A stretch of DNA of 64,000 bases from CALOBA01 sp942491465 (GTDB lineage: Bacteria > Pseudomonadota > Gammaproteobacteria > Chromatiales > Chromatiaceae). Below the pieces are notes generated by a model, which saw only the letters and a program-made list of their open reading frames with translations, ran no database searches and had not been told where the DNA came from. Both the position numbers and the translations under genes were made by a program. Below, piece by piece: positions 1-9,725 of the stretch (position 1 is its first letter; every line of letters starts with the position of its first letter). The stretch is taken from positions 111,608 to 175,607 of the forward strand of contig CALOBA010000081.1 in NCBI GenBank assembly GCA_942491465.1. The letters are read 5' to 3'.

Positions 1-979
1 TTGCCCATTCCTTGAGATATTTCGACTCTTGGCAATGTATCGCATGCAGCAGAAGCGGTGGAAGGCTAAACTGGTAAACCATATCGGCCTCGTCTCCTTC
101 ACCAAAATAGGAGACGTTCTCCTCGTGGGGAACATTGGTCTCCGTCAACAGCAACACCCCACTGGAGACCACGTCGACGACATCCCTCATCAACTTCACA
201 ACCTCATGCGTTTGCCACAGATGAATACAAGGCGACCCCAGCTCTTTCCACAAGTATCCAATAGCATCCAGCCTGATGACGCGCGCCCCGTTCTTGACGT
301 AAAATAGCAACAGATCAAGAAACTCAAACAAAACATCGGGATTGGCAAAATTCAGATCGACCTGATCTTGACTAAACGTTGTCCACACGCGCCGCCGCCC
401 ATAGGGCGTATGGACCTCCCTAGTCAGTGAAGATGATCTTGGTCTGACCACCGCCCCAAGATCAACATCATCGTCCACTTCAATAAAATAGTCTCGCTCT
501 GGCGCCATACCGATACAGTAGGATCTGAACCATCGGCTCGCACTTGACACATGATTCAGAACCAAGTCCACCATTAAACCTCGAGAGGACGCCAGATCCC
601 TGATCTCCTCCCAGCTACCGAGTTCCGCCGCCACCTCGCGATAATCAACGACCGAGAACCCGTCATCCGAGCTAAAGGGAAAAAAGGGCAAGACATGGAC
701 GATAGACACCGCAGAGGACAAACGCCTTTCCAAAAATTCGCCCAGCGTCGCCAGCGGGGTGCCAACGCCATCGCTAACCATGTCCCCATAACAAATCAGA
801 ATCGCGTCTTTCTCGCTCCACTTACAATCCTCTCCTCCTTTTTTGGCAGTTTCCTCCAAACCATACCGACTGATCAACAACTCCAGACGCGCCATCAAGT
901 TCGGCTGCCTCTCAACCCCGTAAAGACCGGAAATTCGGTCGCTAATCTGCTCTATCAGAGAGCGATCCAAAACCTGCAT
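1..979 (-). CDS. GH13 subfamily 18-type sugar phosphorylase (glucosylglycerate/sucrose phosphorylase-like), C-terminus outside window
   Basis: About 326 N-terminal residues are present; the gene runs off the left edge. I see the GH13 barrel motifs: DLVLNHVS (region I), DQVDLNFANP, RLDAIGYLWKELG with the nucleophile Asp, and LLTETNVPHEENVSYFG with the acid/base Glu. The QTHEVV and GDEADMVYQFSLPPLL stretches are typical of the GH13_18 phosphorylases, which reversibly phosphorolyse an alpha-glucoside to glucose-1-phosphate. The start ATG (977-979) lies 7 nt after the stop of the upstream glycosyltransferase, and the GGAG that overlaps that stop can serve as its ribosome binding site, so the two are co-transcribed. 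The exact acceptor (glycerate, fructose or another) cannot be read from the fragment. Confidence 0.8.
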   Translation of the reverse strand, partial: MQVLDRSLIEQISDRISGLYGVERQPNLMARLELLISRYGLEETAKKGGEDCKWSEKDAILICYGDMVSDGVGTPLATLGEFLERRLSSAVSIVHVLPFFPFSSDDGFSVVDYREVAAELGSWEEIRDLASSRGLMVDLVLNHVSSASRWFRSYCIGMAPERDYFIEVDDDVDLGAVVRPRSSSLTREVHTPYGRRRVWTTFSQDQVDLNFANPDVLFEFLDLLLFYVKNGARVIRLDAIGYLWKELGSPCIHLWQTHEVVKLMRDVVDVVSSGVLLLTETNVPHEENVSYFGEGDEADMVYQFSLPPLLLHAIHCQESKYLKEWA

Positions 980-986
980 CGCGTTG

Positions 987-2255
987 CTACTCCGTCCAGT
1001 TGCGGATGTTGTTGATCAACGCTCGCAGGCTGTCGCGGAGCACCCGATAACTAAAAAACCTGCTAGCGACCTCATAGTTGTGGTCCACCATCTCAGAGCG
1101 AACTCGATCATCTTCAAGGACTCGCCGAGATTCATCCACCACCGCTCGATCTATAACCCCATCGATCGCAGGTATCCTAAATCCCTTTGGCTCAATATCC
1201 CGATGGTAGACCGAGTATCGGCCGATAACCAATGGCTTGCGGAAATAGATCGACTCCAGCAACGCATTACCGAAGCCTTCATAAAGACTCGGGAAGGTTA
1301 TTAGATCCGCATGCGGATACAAATCGCTAAGCACGTAAACTTTTCTCCCGTCTTGATCCAACTGCCTCCTATCCGAAACCCGATCCCCAAATAGCTTTAA
1401 CGCCACGCCTTCCTCACGCGCAAGATGCTCGATCTGTCGGCAGTATTCAACGCCCTCGTCTCCGCTATCATGAGAAATTACCAACTGGCATCTAGGCAAT
1501 TTTAATCTTCGAACCAAATGAATCGCCGTCTCAATACCCTTCCGAGGAACAATTCGTGTAGGCTGCAGGATCAACCGGTCGCCATCAAGCAAACCCAACT
1601 CTCGGCGAACATCTTCCGCATAGTCATCGGCCTTACCGGGCGGATTTTCAAAATCAAAGACATTGGGTATTAGGATGCTTGGCAAACCCTTGCGCCACGC
1701 CAGTTCTTCCCGGGCGGCCTGGTTTATGACCACATGCTGCAGCCGCGGCACTCGCGGAGGAAACGACATCTCTAGGTAATCGTCAACCGCCGAAATTTGA
1801 AACCGCTGTCGCTCCCACTGAAAATCATGATGATGTGCGATCGCCGGCATCCCGGTTTCCAAAAGAAACTCTGTGATCGCTACCCCAAGAGGTATATGCA
1901 TCGGGATGGTCAGCGCATTTTCCACCACCAGTATGTCGAGATCGAATTTTTCCCGAAAGTCGTACAAAGTCGATTTCAAGTATCTCGCCAACTCTTGAAT
2001 CTGTCGGCTGACTTCCGGCGTCCTCGTAATCTGCCCCCACAACTGATCGTTTATCGCACGATTCGCAGGATGATCAAAAAATGCCTCGGGCACGCAAAGG
2101 CTGACACCGGCTTCTCGATCAAGAACTCCTGCATACCAGTGGCTAACATGACCGTCCCTCCACAGCACCTCCGCCCATTTCGCCGATTCCAAAGAGACGC
2201 CGTCGGTCCCAGCAAAGCGTGTTGAAACGAATCCAACGTTCTCAGGCTGCTTCAT
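987..2255 (-). CDS. GT4 glycosyltransferase, mannosylglucosylglycerate synthase-like
   Basis: This 422-aa protein has a GT-B/GT4 fold: an N-terminal half with AHHHDFQWER, a linker at PNVFDFENPPG, and a C-terminal nucleotide-sugar domain with QPTRIVPRKGIETA and the E-x7-E type motif in FPSLYEGFGNALLESIYF. It has no signal peptide or membrane segment, so it should act in the cytoplasm. The sequence style and the tight coupling to a GH13_18 phosphorylase resemble gene pairs proposed to make and break glucosylglycerate-type solutes, but it also sits at the end of an exopolysaccharide operon and could build a repeat unit instead. The family assignment is firm; the substrate is inference. Confidence 0.7.
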   Translation of the reverse strand: MKQPENVGFVSTRFAGTDGVSLESAKWAEVLWRDGHVSHWYAGVLDREAGVSLCVPEAFFDHPANRAINDQLWGQITRTPEVSRQIQELARYLKSTLYDFREKFDLDILVVENALTIPMHIPLGVAITEFLLETGMPAIAHHHDFQWERQRFQISAVDDYLEMSFPPRVPRLQHVVINQAAREELAWRKGLPSILIPNVFDFENPPGKADDYAEDVRRELGLLDGDRLILQPTRIVPRKGIETAIHLVRRLKLPRCQLVISHDSGDEGVEYCRQIEHLAREEGVALKLFGDRVSDRRQLDQDGRKVYVLSDLYPHADLITFPSLYEGFGNALLESIYFRKPLVIGRYSVYHRDIEPKGFRIPAIDGVIDRAVVDESRRVLEDDRVRSEMVDHNYEVASRFFSYRVLRDSLRALINNIRNWTE

Positions 2256-2427
2256 AACTTCGCCTACTCACCAACATCATAGTGAAGACACTCAGTAAAG
2301 GCACACCGACCCCTCCAGCCATACCCGCAATCCCAGTATCTATGGCGCAGTAGCCTGTTCACGGATGCGGCCAGTCCGCCATGTCTCATACTTTCAACTG
2401 AGTCGCCAGCCCGGCATCCTCGAAGCA

Positions 2428-3816
2428 CTACAGGCGTCTCCACCAAGACATCATCCAACCAAAACCGCGAGCGAAAAAACTCCCACGAACCGGCTTACGC
2501 TCGCCGTCACCACGTTGGTCACGACCTTCATCCTCCACACCAAGCCTGCCAACGCCCTCAACCGCTTCCTCAACCGCAGAAAGCTCCTTTTGAACCACGA
2601 CCCCTAGTCCGACCACCAGCGCGACCAAACAGTAGAAAAGATCAAAATACGCCAACCCGAGAAAAGCACCCGTTATCGCATATCCAAAAAGACTCACTTG
2701 AAACGACTCTGCAAGCAACTTCGCCCATTGCAAATCCTCTCGATCCTTGGTTTGTTTAGCAATTCGAACGCAGTGACGCCAAGTCGCCGCCATCAAACCC
2801 AAGAATAGCGCTAACCCCACAAATCCATGCTCCCCAAGAATCTCAAAATAGATACTGTGCGCATCGGTAGCGATACCATAGCTTGGGAGATAGATCGCGT
2901 ACGTAGCCAGCCCAAACGCTTCAAAACCGCCGCCGATGAGCGGCCGATCTAATGCCAGGTAGAAGGCCATTTCCCATGCCCTCAGCCGCCCCATTGCCGA
3001 GGCATCGCTTTGGTAATCGGAAAGCGTGCTCATTCGGTCATACCATGACTCGGGCATCATAACCAATGCGATCGGAATCATAGCGATCGCAAACAGAATA
3101 AAGGGACCGCGATGCGAACTCCTCCAACCGAGAAACCCGACCATGGCCAAGACACCAAGCGCCGCCCCCCGCGACTGGGTTCCGAGTATAGCGACGAAGC
3201 AAAGAAAGACCGCTACGTACGCCCCGATCCGCGAATATCTATCTTCTCTCAGCTCGCCGAGACACCAGACCAAGGGAAGCACTACGACGAGTGCCAGCCC
3301 AATCTCGTTATTACCTCCAATAAAGCTCCCCGCCGGACCCCACACTCGGTACCCGCCTCCGGTCAAGATAGTGAAGACGCCACCCTTTATCCCGTACAAT
3401 GCTAAAGAGCCTGCCGCAACCGCAGTGAGTGCAATCACTCTAGGTTTCCGATTCAAGACCAGGATTGCTGCGAACGTGGTCAGCATAATCTTCCAGACCT
3501 TATCCCACTGCCTCCATGCGAGCTCTGGATAAAATGCAAATATGGTTGTAACCAGCATCCACAACCAGAACAGCACCAATAACACAACGATGTCGTTTAC
3601 CGGGAAGCGCTTCTTTTCCCGAGACACGAGCATCGATGAAAGCATCGCGAGCGCGATGACCTGGGCCAAGGGCAGCGAAGCAAGATTCCAGGAAAGCAGG
3701 TGCGGATTCATCAAGCTCATCCAATACCAGACGAGAACGCCAAAGAAGGGCTTGATGTAGATCAGCGGCACTGACCCAACTAAGATCGCCAACAGCAAGA
3801 GATCCCGAAGTCCCAT
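2428..3816 (-). CDS. Exosortase A-associated putative O-glycosylation ligase (Wzy/WaaL-type)
   Basis: This 462-aa integral membrane protein has about ten hydrophobic segments and a large periplasmic loop containing the Wzy_C/O-antigen ligase region (residues about 190-340; motifs GTQSRGAALG, LIGGGFEAF and DAHSIYFEILGEHG). It matches the XrtA-linked O-ligase family (PEP_O_lig type), thought to polymerise or transfer the polysaccharide at the outer face of the inner membrane. It lies between the frameshifted XrtA glycosyltransferase and the GT4 gene, all on minus. The last about 40 residues are basic and low in complexity. A 172-nt gap separates it from the GT4 gene downstream. Confidence 0.8.
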   Translation of the reverse strand: MGLRDLLLLAILVGSVPLIYIKPFFGVLVWYWMSLMNPHLLSWNLASLPLAQVIALAMLSSMLVSREKKRFPVNDIVVLLVLFWLWMLVTTIFAFYPELAWRQWDKVWKIMLTTFAAILVLNRKPRVIALTAVAAGSLALYGIKGGVFTILTGGGYRVWGPAGSFIGGNNEIGLALVVVLPLVWCLGELREDRYSRIGAYVAVFLCFVAILGTQSRGAALGVLAMVGFLGWRSSHRGPFILFAIAMIPIALVMMPESWYDRMSTLSDYQSDASAMGRLRAWEMAFYLALDRPLIGGGFEAFGLATYAIYLPSYGIATDAHSIYFEILGEHGFVGLALFLGLMAATWRHCVRIAKQTKDREDLQWAKLLAESFQVSLFGYAITGAFLGLAYFDLFYCLVALVVGLGVVVQKELSAVEEAVEGVGRLGVEDEGRDQRGDGERKPVRGSFFARGFGWMMSWWRRL

Positions 3817-3924
3817 GATTCACAATCCCAACAAAACAACTTCCCCTGACGCCCTGTACACGCTCAGAAGATATACGCCGCAACACGCTAAAACCCGCTC
3901 CTCCTGGCAACCCCTACCAAACAT

Positions 3925-5164
3925 TCACTTTCCGTGACCGCCGGACCGCGCCCGCTGACTTGCCTGGTCCGCCACGGCGGAAGCGTAGATAGCCGGATAC
4001 CGCTTAACAAGCTCCGGCCAGCCGCGGTCTTCAACAACAAACCTATGCGCCGCAGCACGCAACGCGGCCTGTTTATCCGGCTCCGCAATCAATGCCGTTA
4101 CCGCATTGCAAATCGCTGAAACGCTGTCCGGTTCGAATAACTCTCCCGTAACTCCCTTCTCGATCAACTCGCGATGACCGCCCACGTCTGATGCAACTAC
4201 CAAACAGCCCCTCTCCATCGCCTCCAATGGCTTCAGAGGGGTAACAAGCTCCGTAAGCCTCATCGACCGCCGGGGGAATAGTGCAATATCGATTTTCGAG
4301 TAGTAGTTCGGAATTTCAGACTTGGCCACCCGACCAGTGAACACCACATGCTCTCCAAGCCCAAGCTCAGAAGTCAACATCCGCAAACTAGTCTCCTCCG
4401 GTCCGCCGCCGACTAAGAGGAGCCGAATGCCGGGAGCGCCCCCTCGGAGGGCTGCGACGGCACGCACGGCCAGATCGAGACCTTCATAGCGATAAAATGA
4501 GCCAAGAAATCCAAGGACGGGACCTTCATCTTTTTCTATCCGAATTCTTCCCGATTGCTTCACCGACTCACAATCGTCAAGTCGTTGCACGCCGTTCGGT
4601 ACGATACCCACCCTTTCAGCGGGAATACCTCTCCCGACGATTTCCCGGCGCAGCCCATCGCAAATACACACCACATGCCCGACTCTGCGGAAGACCCAGC
4701 TTTCCATCCATCGCGTCAGCCGATACCTCGCACTTCCCTCCCTTGTCGTACCATGGTCAACGGCGGCGTCCTCCCAAAATGCTCGACATTCGTAGACGAC
4801 CGGCAGACCGGCGCGTTTTCCCGGCCAGCACGGCCGCAGCGCCAGCCAATGCCGGCGAATGCGCATGAATAAGATCTGGATTCTCTTTTGATATCACCTG
4901 TGCAAGCCGATTCGACAAGCGAACAACCTCAACGACGTGCCGCAGCACGGGCACTCGGTTCCACACAGTTTCGTCTTGTCCGGTGCGGTAGAAGTGAAGC
5001 TCATTGATGTTTTCTACCGAATCGTTCAGCGTGCCCTGCCTGTTCGAGGTCACATGAGCAGTCTCGATACCCATCTTTCGCTGTTCACGAAGTATCGCCA
5101 AGGTGCGAAAGACATATCCACTTTGCAGCGGAGCAGAGTGGTCGAGTACATGCAAAACTTTCAT
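3925..5164 (-). CDS. XrtA/PEP-CTERM system glycosyltransferase (TIGR04063-like), one frameshift
   Basis: Two overlapping open frames join into one GT4 protein of about 412 aa. The N-terminal part starts MKVLHVLDHSAPLQSGY (ATG 5162-5164), with the canonical exosortase-linked glycosyltransferase opening. The C-terminal part carries LGFLGSFYRYEGLDLA, LLVGGGPEE and the donor-site stretch TPLKPLEAMERGCLVVASDVGG. The frame changes inside the homopolymer TTTT at 4816-4819 (AAAA on the coding strand): removing one base joins VLAGK to RAGLPVVYECRAFWED, a conserved junction. A homopolymer indel suggests a sequencing error rather than a dead gene. It is a cytoplasmic sugar transferase for the XrtA-associated polysaccharide. 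Confidence 0.75.
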
Positions 5165-5281
5165 TCTTTCACCAAACACCTATACAGAGCCTGGAAGATG
5201 CGTTACGAACGCAGTCCACGCACGCCACACATGAGGACCAGCGCTTGCCGTTCGACTTTGCGACGACCATCGGTCCCTTGA

Positions 5282-6901
5282 CTAATGTTGCCTGAGCACC
5301 GAGTCGGTCTCAGCCTCCCCCGGCTTCGTACCGTCGGCCACATCCGCCAGCACCTCGCCCCCGTCGCGCAAAAACAGTTCCAACTGCCCGCGTGCGGAAT
5401 CGGGCTTGTCGGAATATGCAGCCGCGACCGCGAGAATCGCGCCCTGCGTTTGTTCCCGGCTTACCATTCGGACCCACAGTTCGAACATCTTCGCCAGGTA
5501 CCGGTTCCTCGTTTCCAAGTTGCCAACCCGGTACCACGTCCAAACGACCAGCCGACGACCTCCTGCACCCGCAATTAGGTACTCGGACACCATGCCGGGG
5601 GCCAAGCCGACCGGCAACGAAACGGGTTGAGTCGCTAATGGCTCCCAGTCCTCAGAGCCTTCGCTGACCATCACGTTGTTACTCGTCACCATCTCCGCCG
5701 AACCAGCCCGATGAGGGAACACCCCGACATAGACGCTCACAACTTGCCCGCCTAATTCGTACATAGCAGTCGCCTCCCTAGCGGCACCACCCACCTCCGG
5801 CGACCAACCAAGCCCCTTACCGTTTATCCGCTGCCAAGGAGGGATCGAAGACGGCAACTCCAGTTCGGCTAACGGAACGCCTTCCTCCACAGTTTTCGTT
5901 GGAGCCAAAAGCACCCAGGGACTTAGGACAACGACAACCGCGATGGCGACCAGCGGGTAACGGAATGGCCCAATCGAAACGGCCCCGACTTGCCCAATAG
6001 AACTAGGGTCATCCACCCTTTCCTGCCCACCCGCGGGATCATCTCTCCATAACGAGCCGATCGCGAACATTAAGAAGATTACCAGCCCGAAAAAGAGCCA
6101 GCCGTAAACTAAGTGATCGACACCGGTGGCAAGCTTCATGTCGCTCAGATGCCCAATCAGAACGATCATAAAGGCGCGCAGCCCGTTGGCGAACACGGGC
6201 ACGACAAACGCGAACACAACGAAAAGGGCCCGCTTATACCAACGGGTATAGGTTAAGTAGGCAAACAGTACACCCAGCGTAACTGAGGCAATGAGATAGC
6301 GGACACCGCTACACGCCTCCACGACGGACCACTTGCCAGTTGGGATCGTGAAAACGTTTCCTTCTCGATAAACGGGGATGCCAACAGCTTTCAACAGCCC
6401 GACGGTGAAATCCGCTGTAAAGTTGATCATCGGCTGCACTAACCCTTCACCCATCGGAACCGCGAAAAATAGGAACAGGGCTGGGAACGCAAGAACCCTG
6501 AACGCTCGGTTTCCGAAGCTGCTCCATACAAGCAGTACGACTAGGCCCACATAGGCTAAATGCTCTACTACCAAGGCATCGACAAGTCGCCCCGCTAGCC
6601 AAAGTAGTCCTAAAGGAACGACACCGAGAACCGCAATGAAACTCGGCTCCGGCATCACTCCAAAAAGCCTTGTTCTATTCTCCCATACAAGCCAAAGAGA
6701 AATCGGGAGGACTAGAAAACCATGCGCAAAGGTCTCCGAGCGTGCCCAAATGGCCACCAGCGACCCTAAGGTATCCCAAGTCAAGACCGTAACCGAGAGC
6801 CACGCTCCGAGAAACCAGGCAACTGCCCACATCCAGAGCCAACCTTTTCGGCCTAACGGAATTTCTGACATCAGGCGCACTCGACCATTCTTATTGACCA
6901 C
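5282..6901 (-). CDS. xrtA: Exosortase A fused to an EpsI (DUF3485) domain
   Basis: This 539-aa protein is a membrane-embedded cysteine transpeptidase that processes PEP-CTERM proteins and is linked to exopolysaccharide export. Residues about 20-285 form the exosortase core with multiple membrane helices. The catalytic triad is visible: Cys197 in VEACSGVRYLIAS, Arg242 in ANGLRAFMIV and His263 in GVDHLVYGW. Residues about 300-530 form the EpsI domain (PPWQRINGKGLGW, VSVYVGVFPHR, VVWTWYRVGN). Its 5' end overlaps the upstream glycosyltransferase by 11 nt; an internal start at MSEIP (residue 11) would avoid the overlap. No PEP-CTERM substrate is encoded in the window, so the sorted proteins must lie elsewhere. 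Confidence 0.92.
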   Translation of the reverse strand: MVNKNGRVRLMSEIPLGRKGWLWMWAVAWFLGAWLSVTVLTWDTLGSLVAIWARSETFAHGFLVLPISLWLVWENRTRLFGVMPEPSFIAVLGVVPLGLLWLAGRLVDALVVEHLAYVGLVVLLVWSSFGNRAFRVLAFPALFLFFAVPMGEGLVQPMINFTADFTVGLLKAVGIPVYREGNVFTIPTGKWSVVEACSGVRYLIASVTLGVLFAYLTYTRWYKRALFVVFAFVVPVFANGLRAFMIVLIGHLSDMKLATGVDHLVYGWLFFGLVIFLMFAIGSLWRDDPAGGQERVDDPSSIGQVGAVSIGPFRYPLVAIAVVVVLSPWVLLAPTKTVEEGVPLAELELPSSIPPWQRINGKGLGWSPEVGGAAREATAMYELGGQVVSVYVGVFPHRAGSAEMVTSNNVMVSEGSEDWEPLATQPVSLPVGLAPGMVSEYLIAGAGGRRLVVWTWYRVGNLETRNRYLAKMFELWVRMVSREQTQGAILAVAAAYSDKPDSARGQLELFLRDGGEVLADVADGTKPGEAETDSVLRQH

Positions 6902-8150
6902 CCGTTAGCTCCTTCAACCGCAACGTGTTGGCCGAAACCAACGACAACAACAGGTCATCTGTTGTGTCAACGCAATGTCGCGCCCTGACGAACGACCTCG
7001 CCGCCACGCCCAGATTCGGCCATTTGTCACTCAACACCCCGCTAACACGGTCCGCGAAAGCCTCAACACTATCCGCAATCAAAAGGTCACGACAATCCAC
7101 CGCCCCGATTCCTGTTGCAGCGACGCTCGTGACGACCATCGGCTTTGCCGCCGCCATCCCCTCCAAGACCTTATTTTGAACGCCCCGCCCAATCAACAAC
7201 GGCGCAATCAGAACCTCGGCCGCGTTAAGGTAGGGTCGCACGTCATCCACCCGCCCCGTGACCGTTACGCCTCTTCGAGTCAGTCTGGTGATCCTTTTCG
7301 AGGGATTTGAGCCCACAATATATAGCGTCGCGTCCCGATGTATATCTTGGACGAGCGGCAAGACCTCATTGACGAACCAAAGGACCCCATCGACGTTAGC
7401 TTTATAGCTCATCACACCGACGAAAACGATCGCCCTGCCGGCCAAGCGAAAAGTGTCCGCCCCCACAGGAACTGGCGCAAAGTAGTCGAGATCAACCCCA
7501 TTCCCGACCCAAACAGCCAGTCTGCTCGCTTCGCACTTTTTGGTGAAAAGGTCACGCTCTTCGCGAGAAATAAAGACGCTTATATCTGCTCGCTCGGCGG
7601 CCCGGCATTCCAACCTCCGCAGCAGTTCTCCTTCTCTGTGGTATAGCCCCTGCAACCAGCCTTTACATTGCGCGTACTGAAACCACTTTTCTGAATCTAC
7701 GTCAACAAAGTCCACCACCAGCCGATTAGCGCGTCCCTTGACCTCATCTTCATATTGCGCCAGCGCGCCGGAGAACATCACAACGCAAGCGACACGCCCA
7801 TCTTGGAGCTGAAGGTTAAGCCACTGCCTAACACGCCGATCCGAATACACCGACGCCGACAGTGATCGGCCCGTCATCATCGCCCATAATGCCCTGAGCC
7901 ATCGTGTAGCTGCGCTCAAGCCGAGCAGCGACACGTCTATTCCCATCGCCGCGAGGTCTTGTCCAAAGCGAAAATCGTCGACATCATCGACGAACGCCAT
8001 CAAGCGAACGTCAAACTCACCGACGAGTGCCCTTAGCCAGCGATATGAGCGAATCTTGTCGCCCTTGTTTGGCGGATAGGGAATGCGATGGGCCAAAAAC
8101 AACACACGGGGCTTGTGATCAACATTTACGCCCTCGCTCGATAGCGTCAT
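6891..8150 (-). CDS. XrtA/EpsH-system sugar transferase (TIGR03087/stp1-like)
   Basis: This 419-aa GT4 glycosyltransferase begins with the family signature RVLFLAHRIPYPPNKGDKIRSY. The C-terminal donor-binding region includes IVFVGVMSYKANVDGVLWF, LYIVGSNPSKRI and LIAPLLIGRGVQNKVLEGMA. It is cytoplasmic and lies directly upstream of xrtA with overlapping ends, so translation is probably coupled. It is one of two XrtA-linked glycosyltransferases in the operon and presumably adds a sugar to the lipid-linked repeat unit of the exopolysaccharide; the sugar is unknown. The start at 8150 gives an N-terminal tail of about 14 residues before the signature. Confidence 0.88.
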   Translation of the reverse strand: MTLSSEGVNVDHKPRVLFLAHRIPYPPNKGDKIRSYRWLRALVGEFDVRLMAFVDDVDDFRFGQDLAAMGIDVSLLGLSAATRWLRALWAMMTGRSLSASVYSDRRVRQWLNLQLQDGRVACVVMFSGALAQYEDEVKGRANRLVVDFVDVDSEKWFQYAQCKGWLQGLYHREGELLRRLECRAAERADISVFISREERDLFTKKCEASRLAVWVGNGVDLDYFAPVPVGADTFRLAGRAIVFVGVMSYKANVDGVLWFVNEVLPLVQDIHRDATLYIVGSNPSKRITRLTRRGVTVTGRVDDVRPYLNAAEVLIAPLLIGRGVQNKVLEGMAAAKPMVVTSVAATGIGAVDCRDLLIADSVEAFADRVSGVLSDKWPNLGVAARSFVRARHCVDTTDDLLLSLVSANTLRLKELTGGQ

Positions 8151-8251
8151 GAAACCATCTCGGCATACTCTATATACATGGGTTTAGGTCTCCAAAAGGC
8201 GCTGACATTGCCCCTAGGAAACGTAACGCTTGAGTTTAACCAACTCAAACG

Positions 8252-9725
8252 TCACAATCGGAAGGAAAGACCCAGGGAAATCCGGTTCTCCTCATACGAT
8301 TGTAGCTGGGATTGCCCGAATCTCTCTGATCGCGCGATTTCAGCGTTGACGGATGCACGCCTACCTAAGCTCCTACTCAGCCTGAATGTCAGCCGATATT
8401 GATCAAAAGCAGTCCCGAATTGATCACTTCGCCAAACATCAACGCTCGAAGCCCCAGTCAGCTTACGGCTCAGTCTTCGGTTCACATTAACAGTCAACTG
8501 TAGATCCTCATTCTGTCCGCTTGCGCGCTCATACTCTCGCTTCGTCCAATACACCCAACCGCTGACTGACGTCCTCCTTCCGCTATAGCCGACACGCGCA
8601 TTTAACCTGTAAGATAAAAAAGGATCGTTGCCAGACGATGAAATGGTCGGATTGACCGCAAGGACCTCCTGCGGGGCGTCTACGTTGATCTCCTCCCCGA
8701 ACACATCCCGCCCGGGGATCACCTCCTGCTGCTCGATTTCCGTTGCCGACGTTTCGAGCCGAGTTTGCAGCCGACCGCTAAACGCCCATCGCTTATGCAG
8801 ATGGGAAAAGCTCGCCTCTACCAAGGGGGCCATAATAGGCACGCCCCCCACCCAGTTCCATAGAGGTCCGCGCCGTCGGCGTCCAACGCCCCGTCAACAA
8901 CCAACGAAGCCCGCGGGTCTCACCGGTGCTTGAGACGTAGGTGCCATCGTCGAAGCCGACCTGCGCGTTCAGCGAATACCTCGATCCAAATCGAGTAGCG
9001 TAATTGACCCTCAGACTTCCGACACCTTCGTCCGTGTCTACGTCGAAAATCCTTTGGCGCCAATCAATAGACCACGACGTCGACGCAAACGCCGGCCCGC
9101 TGACGATCCTGACGCGACTATCTCGCGTCGCTGTCCTGGTACCTTCATCCCCGCTAGTGGATGCCTCGAAAACGCTCCCGAGCCCCGGTTCAATTCGAAG
9201 GCTGGCGTATTGTCCGCTCAGCAACGGCAGCGTCAGGCTCGGCGTTACCCTTATCGAGGCGGTCTGCCGATATGCGTCGGGATTAGCAATGCCGTCAAAG
9301 CCCGCGCTGCCGATCGAGCTGGCTAAGACCTGGTTCGCCTTCGCGTCGATCGACAGCGCAAGATAGTCTGGAACCAGATCGAGCTTAGTTCTGGCGTCAA
9401 GTACATGGTATATGTTGTTCCGATCACCTGAATCGGGATACATCAATACGCTGGGTGCGTACCGAATGGATGCCGTCGCGCGACGACCAGTTCCAACTAG
9501 CGAGACAAATGGGAGTACCTGCAATACTGCACCTGAGCGCTCGAAGCCCGGCGGACTCAAATCGATATTGTCACTGAACAGGAGGCGCGAATACAATCCC
9601 CCCCCGCCCCGCCACTCCGCAGCCGAAATTAGGCTTGGCGTGACAACCAATATTACAATCATCGCAGCCCGCACCCACGGAAAGATCGCCGTAGATGCGA
9701 ATCGAGCGGCGCTATTTTTCGCCAT
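8252..9725 (-). CDS. XrtA/PEP-CTERM-associated outer-membrane beta-barrel protein (TIGR03016-like), one frameshift
   Basis: Two adjacent frames join into one protein of about 490 aa. It has an N-terminal signal peptide (hydrophobic AAMIVILVVTPSLISA, cleavage before AEW), followed by alternating beta-strand sequence typical of a porin-like barrel, ending in LGLSFRL with a C-terminal aromatic-x-Leu type end. The frame changes in the G5 homopolymer at 8825-8829; dropping one base joins AYYGPL to VEASFSHLHKRW. The start MAKNSAARF (9725) is preferred because it puts the signal peptide near the N-terminus and has AAGGA just upstream. It overlaps the end of the tyrosine kinase gene. Proposed role: outer-membrane channel or accessory protein for polysaccharide secretion. 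Confidence 0.72.
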
